Positions 5,915-6,230 of a stretch of 6,230 bases of DNA are shown here, one piece after another. Numbering within the stretch: position 1 is the first letter of the stretch; each line of letters begins with the position of its first letter. Location of the stretch: positions 1 through 6,230 of the forward strand of contig JAFYFK010000205.1 of NCBI GenBank assembly GCA_017543805.1. Direction: 5' to 3'. This stretch comes from Bacillota bacterium. GTDB taxonomy: Bacteria; Bacillota; Clostridia; Peptostreptococcales; Anaerovoracaceae. The notes beneath the pieces were generated by a model that saw nothing but the letters and a program-made list of their open reading frames with translations, ran no database searches and had not been told where the DNA came from. The position numbers and the translations under genes are program-made.

Positions 5915-6230
5915 ATGGCTGAAAACGCCGGAAAACTGAAAATAGGGATATTCGGCGGAAGCTTCGATCCCGTGCATACAGGCCATCTGATACTGGCAGA
6001 CCAGCTGAAAGAGGCCGCTGGATTGGACAGGGTGATCTTCATCCCTGCCTACAGGTCCCCGTTCAAGATGGGCAGCAGGCCCGCTGACGGGGCGCACAGG
6101 CTTGAGATGCTTAAACTCGCCGTTTCCGGCGTGCCTTACTTCGATGTCTCGGACGCGGAACTCAAAAATGAGGGGCCGTCGTACACTGTCGATACGCTGG
6201 AGGCTCTGCAGAAGCAGCATCCTGACTGGC
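5915..6230 (+). CDS. nadD: Nicotinate-nucleotide adenylyltransferase, N-terminal part (3' truncated by window)
   Basis: The frame runs from an ATG abutting the aspS TAA to the window end, giving 105 codons of a protein usually about 190-210 residues long. NadD adenylylates nicotinate mononucleotide to deamido-NAD in NAD synthesis. The nucleotidyltransferase signature GGSFDPVHTGH (14-24) holds the HxGH ATP-binding histidines. It is followed by FIPAYRSPFK, HRLEMLKLAV and EGPSYTVDTLEAL, in the order and spacing of NadD. PSYTVDT is characteristic of NadD and separates it from CoaD, which shares the HxGH fold. The family's usual PPHK reads SPFK here, so the conserved histidine is replaced by phenylalanine. 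A weak AAAGG (5903-5907) lies seven bases upstream. Translation is probably coupled to aspS. A common place for nadD in Firmicutes is after obg/yhbY, so this neighbour is less usual. Confidence 0.93.
   Translation, partial: MAENAGKLKIGIFGGSFDPVHTGHLILADQLKEAAGLDRVIFIPAYRSPFKMGSRPADGAHRLEMLKLAVSGVPYFDVSDAELKNEGPSYTVDTLEALQKQHPDW

Noticed and set aside
5369..6220. Long minus-strand open frame (283 codons) over aspS and nadD
   Set aside because: It lies wholly opposite two strongly supported genes, and its translation shows no recognisable motif. It is a by-product of codon bias on the + strand.

Overview
The window is an ordinary, tightly packed housekeeping locus, all on the + strand, from a bacterium that is most likely a mid-GC member of the Clostridia (Bacillota). 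The evidence is the gene order relA / MBL hydrolase / hemZ / hisS / aspS, typical of Clostridia, a HemZ-type radical SAM protein, a HisRS with Firmicutes-like cysteine pairs, and strong purine-rich Shine-Dalgarno sequences. Coding DNA is moderately GC-rich and uses ATA (Ile) and AGG (Arg) freely. I cannot place it below class with confidence.

Layout: (1) 1-765 is the 3' end of a RelA/SpoT-type (p)ppGpp synthetase/hydrolase gene, cut by the window start. It retains the helical, zinc-finger/RIS and ACT regulatory domains. (2) 778-1386 is a glyoxalase II-like metallo-beta-lactamase-fold hydrolase. (3) 1379-2749 is hemZ, beginning at a TTG codon inside the end of the previous gene. (4) 2746-3996 is hisS, joined to hemZ by an ATGA overlap. 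(5) 3997-4138 is the only real intergenic gap. It holds a compact element with perfect 12-bp inverted ends (4003-4014 / 4085-4096) and a GC-rich folded interior, followed by an AT-rich leader and the aspS Shine-Dalgarno. (6) 4139-5914 is aspS. (7) 5915-6230 is the 5' part of nadD, cut by the window end, whose ATG directly abuts the aspS stop codon.

The first four genes read as one translationally coupled run and aspS-nadD as a second. The gap between them is where expression of the two aminoacyl-tRNA synthetases could be separately set. The themes are translation capacity (HisRS, AspRS), the alarmone response to uncharged tRNA (RelA), and NAD/tetrapyrrole-related cofactor functions. The coding sequences show no frameshifts, fusions or signs of transfer. 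The one part not explained by known genes is the 94-nt inverted-repeat element between hisS and aspS, which is the best candidate here for something undescribed. It may be a structured RNA leader or a small palindromic/MITE-like repeat, and one copy cannot decide between these.
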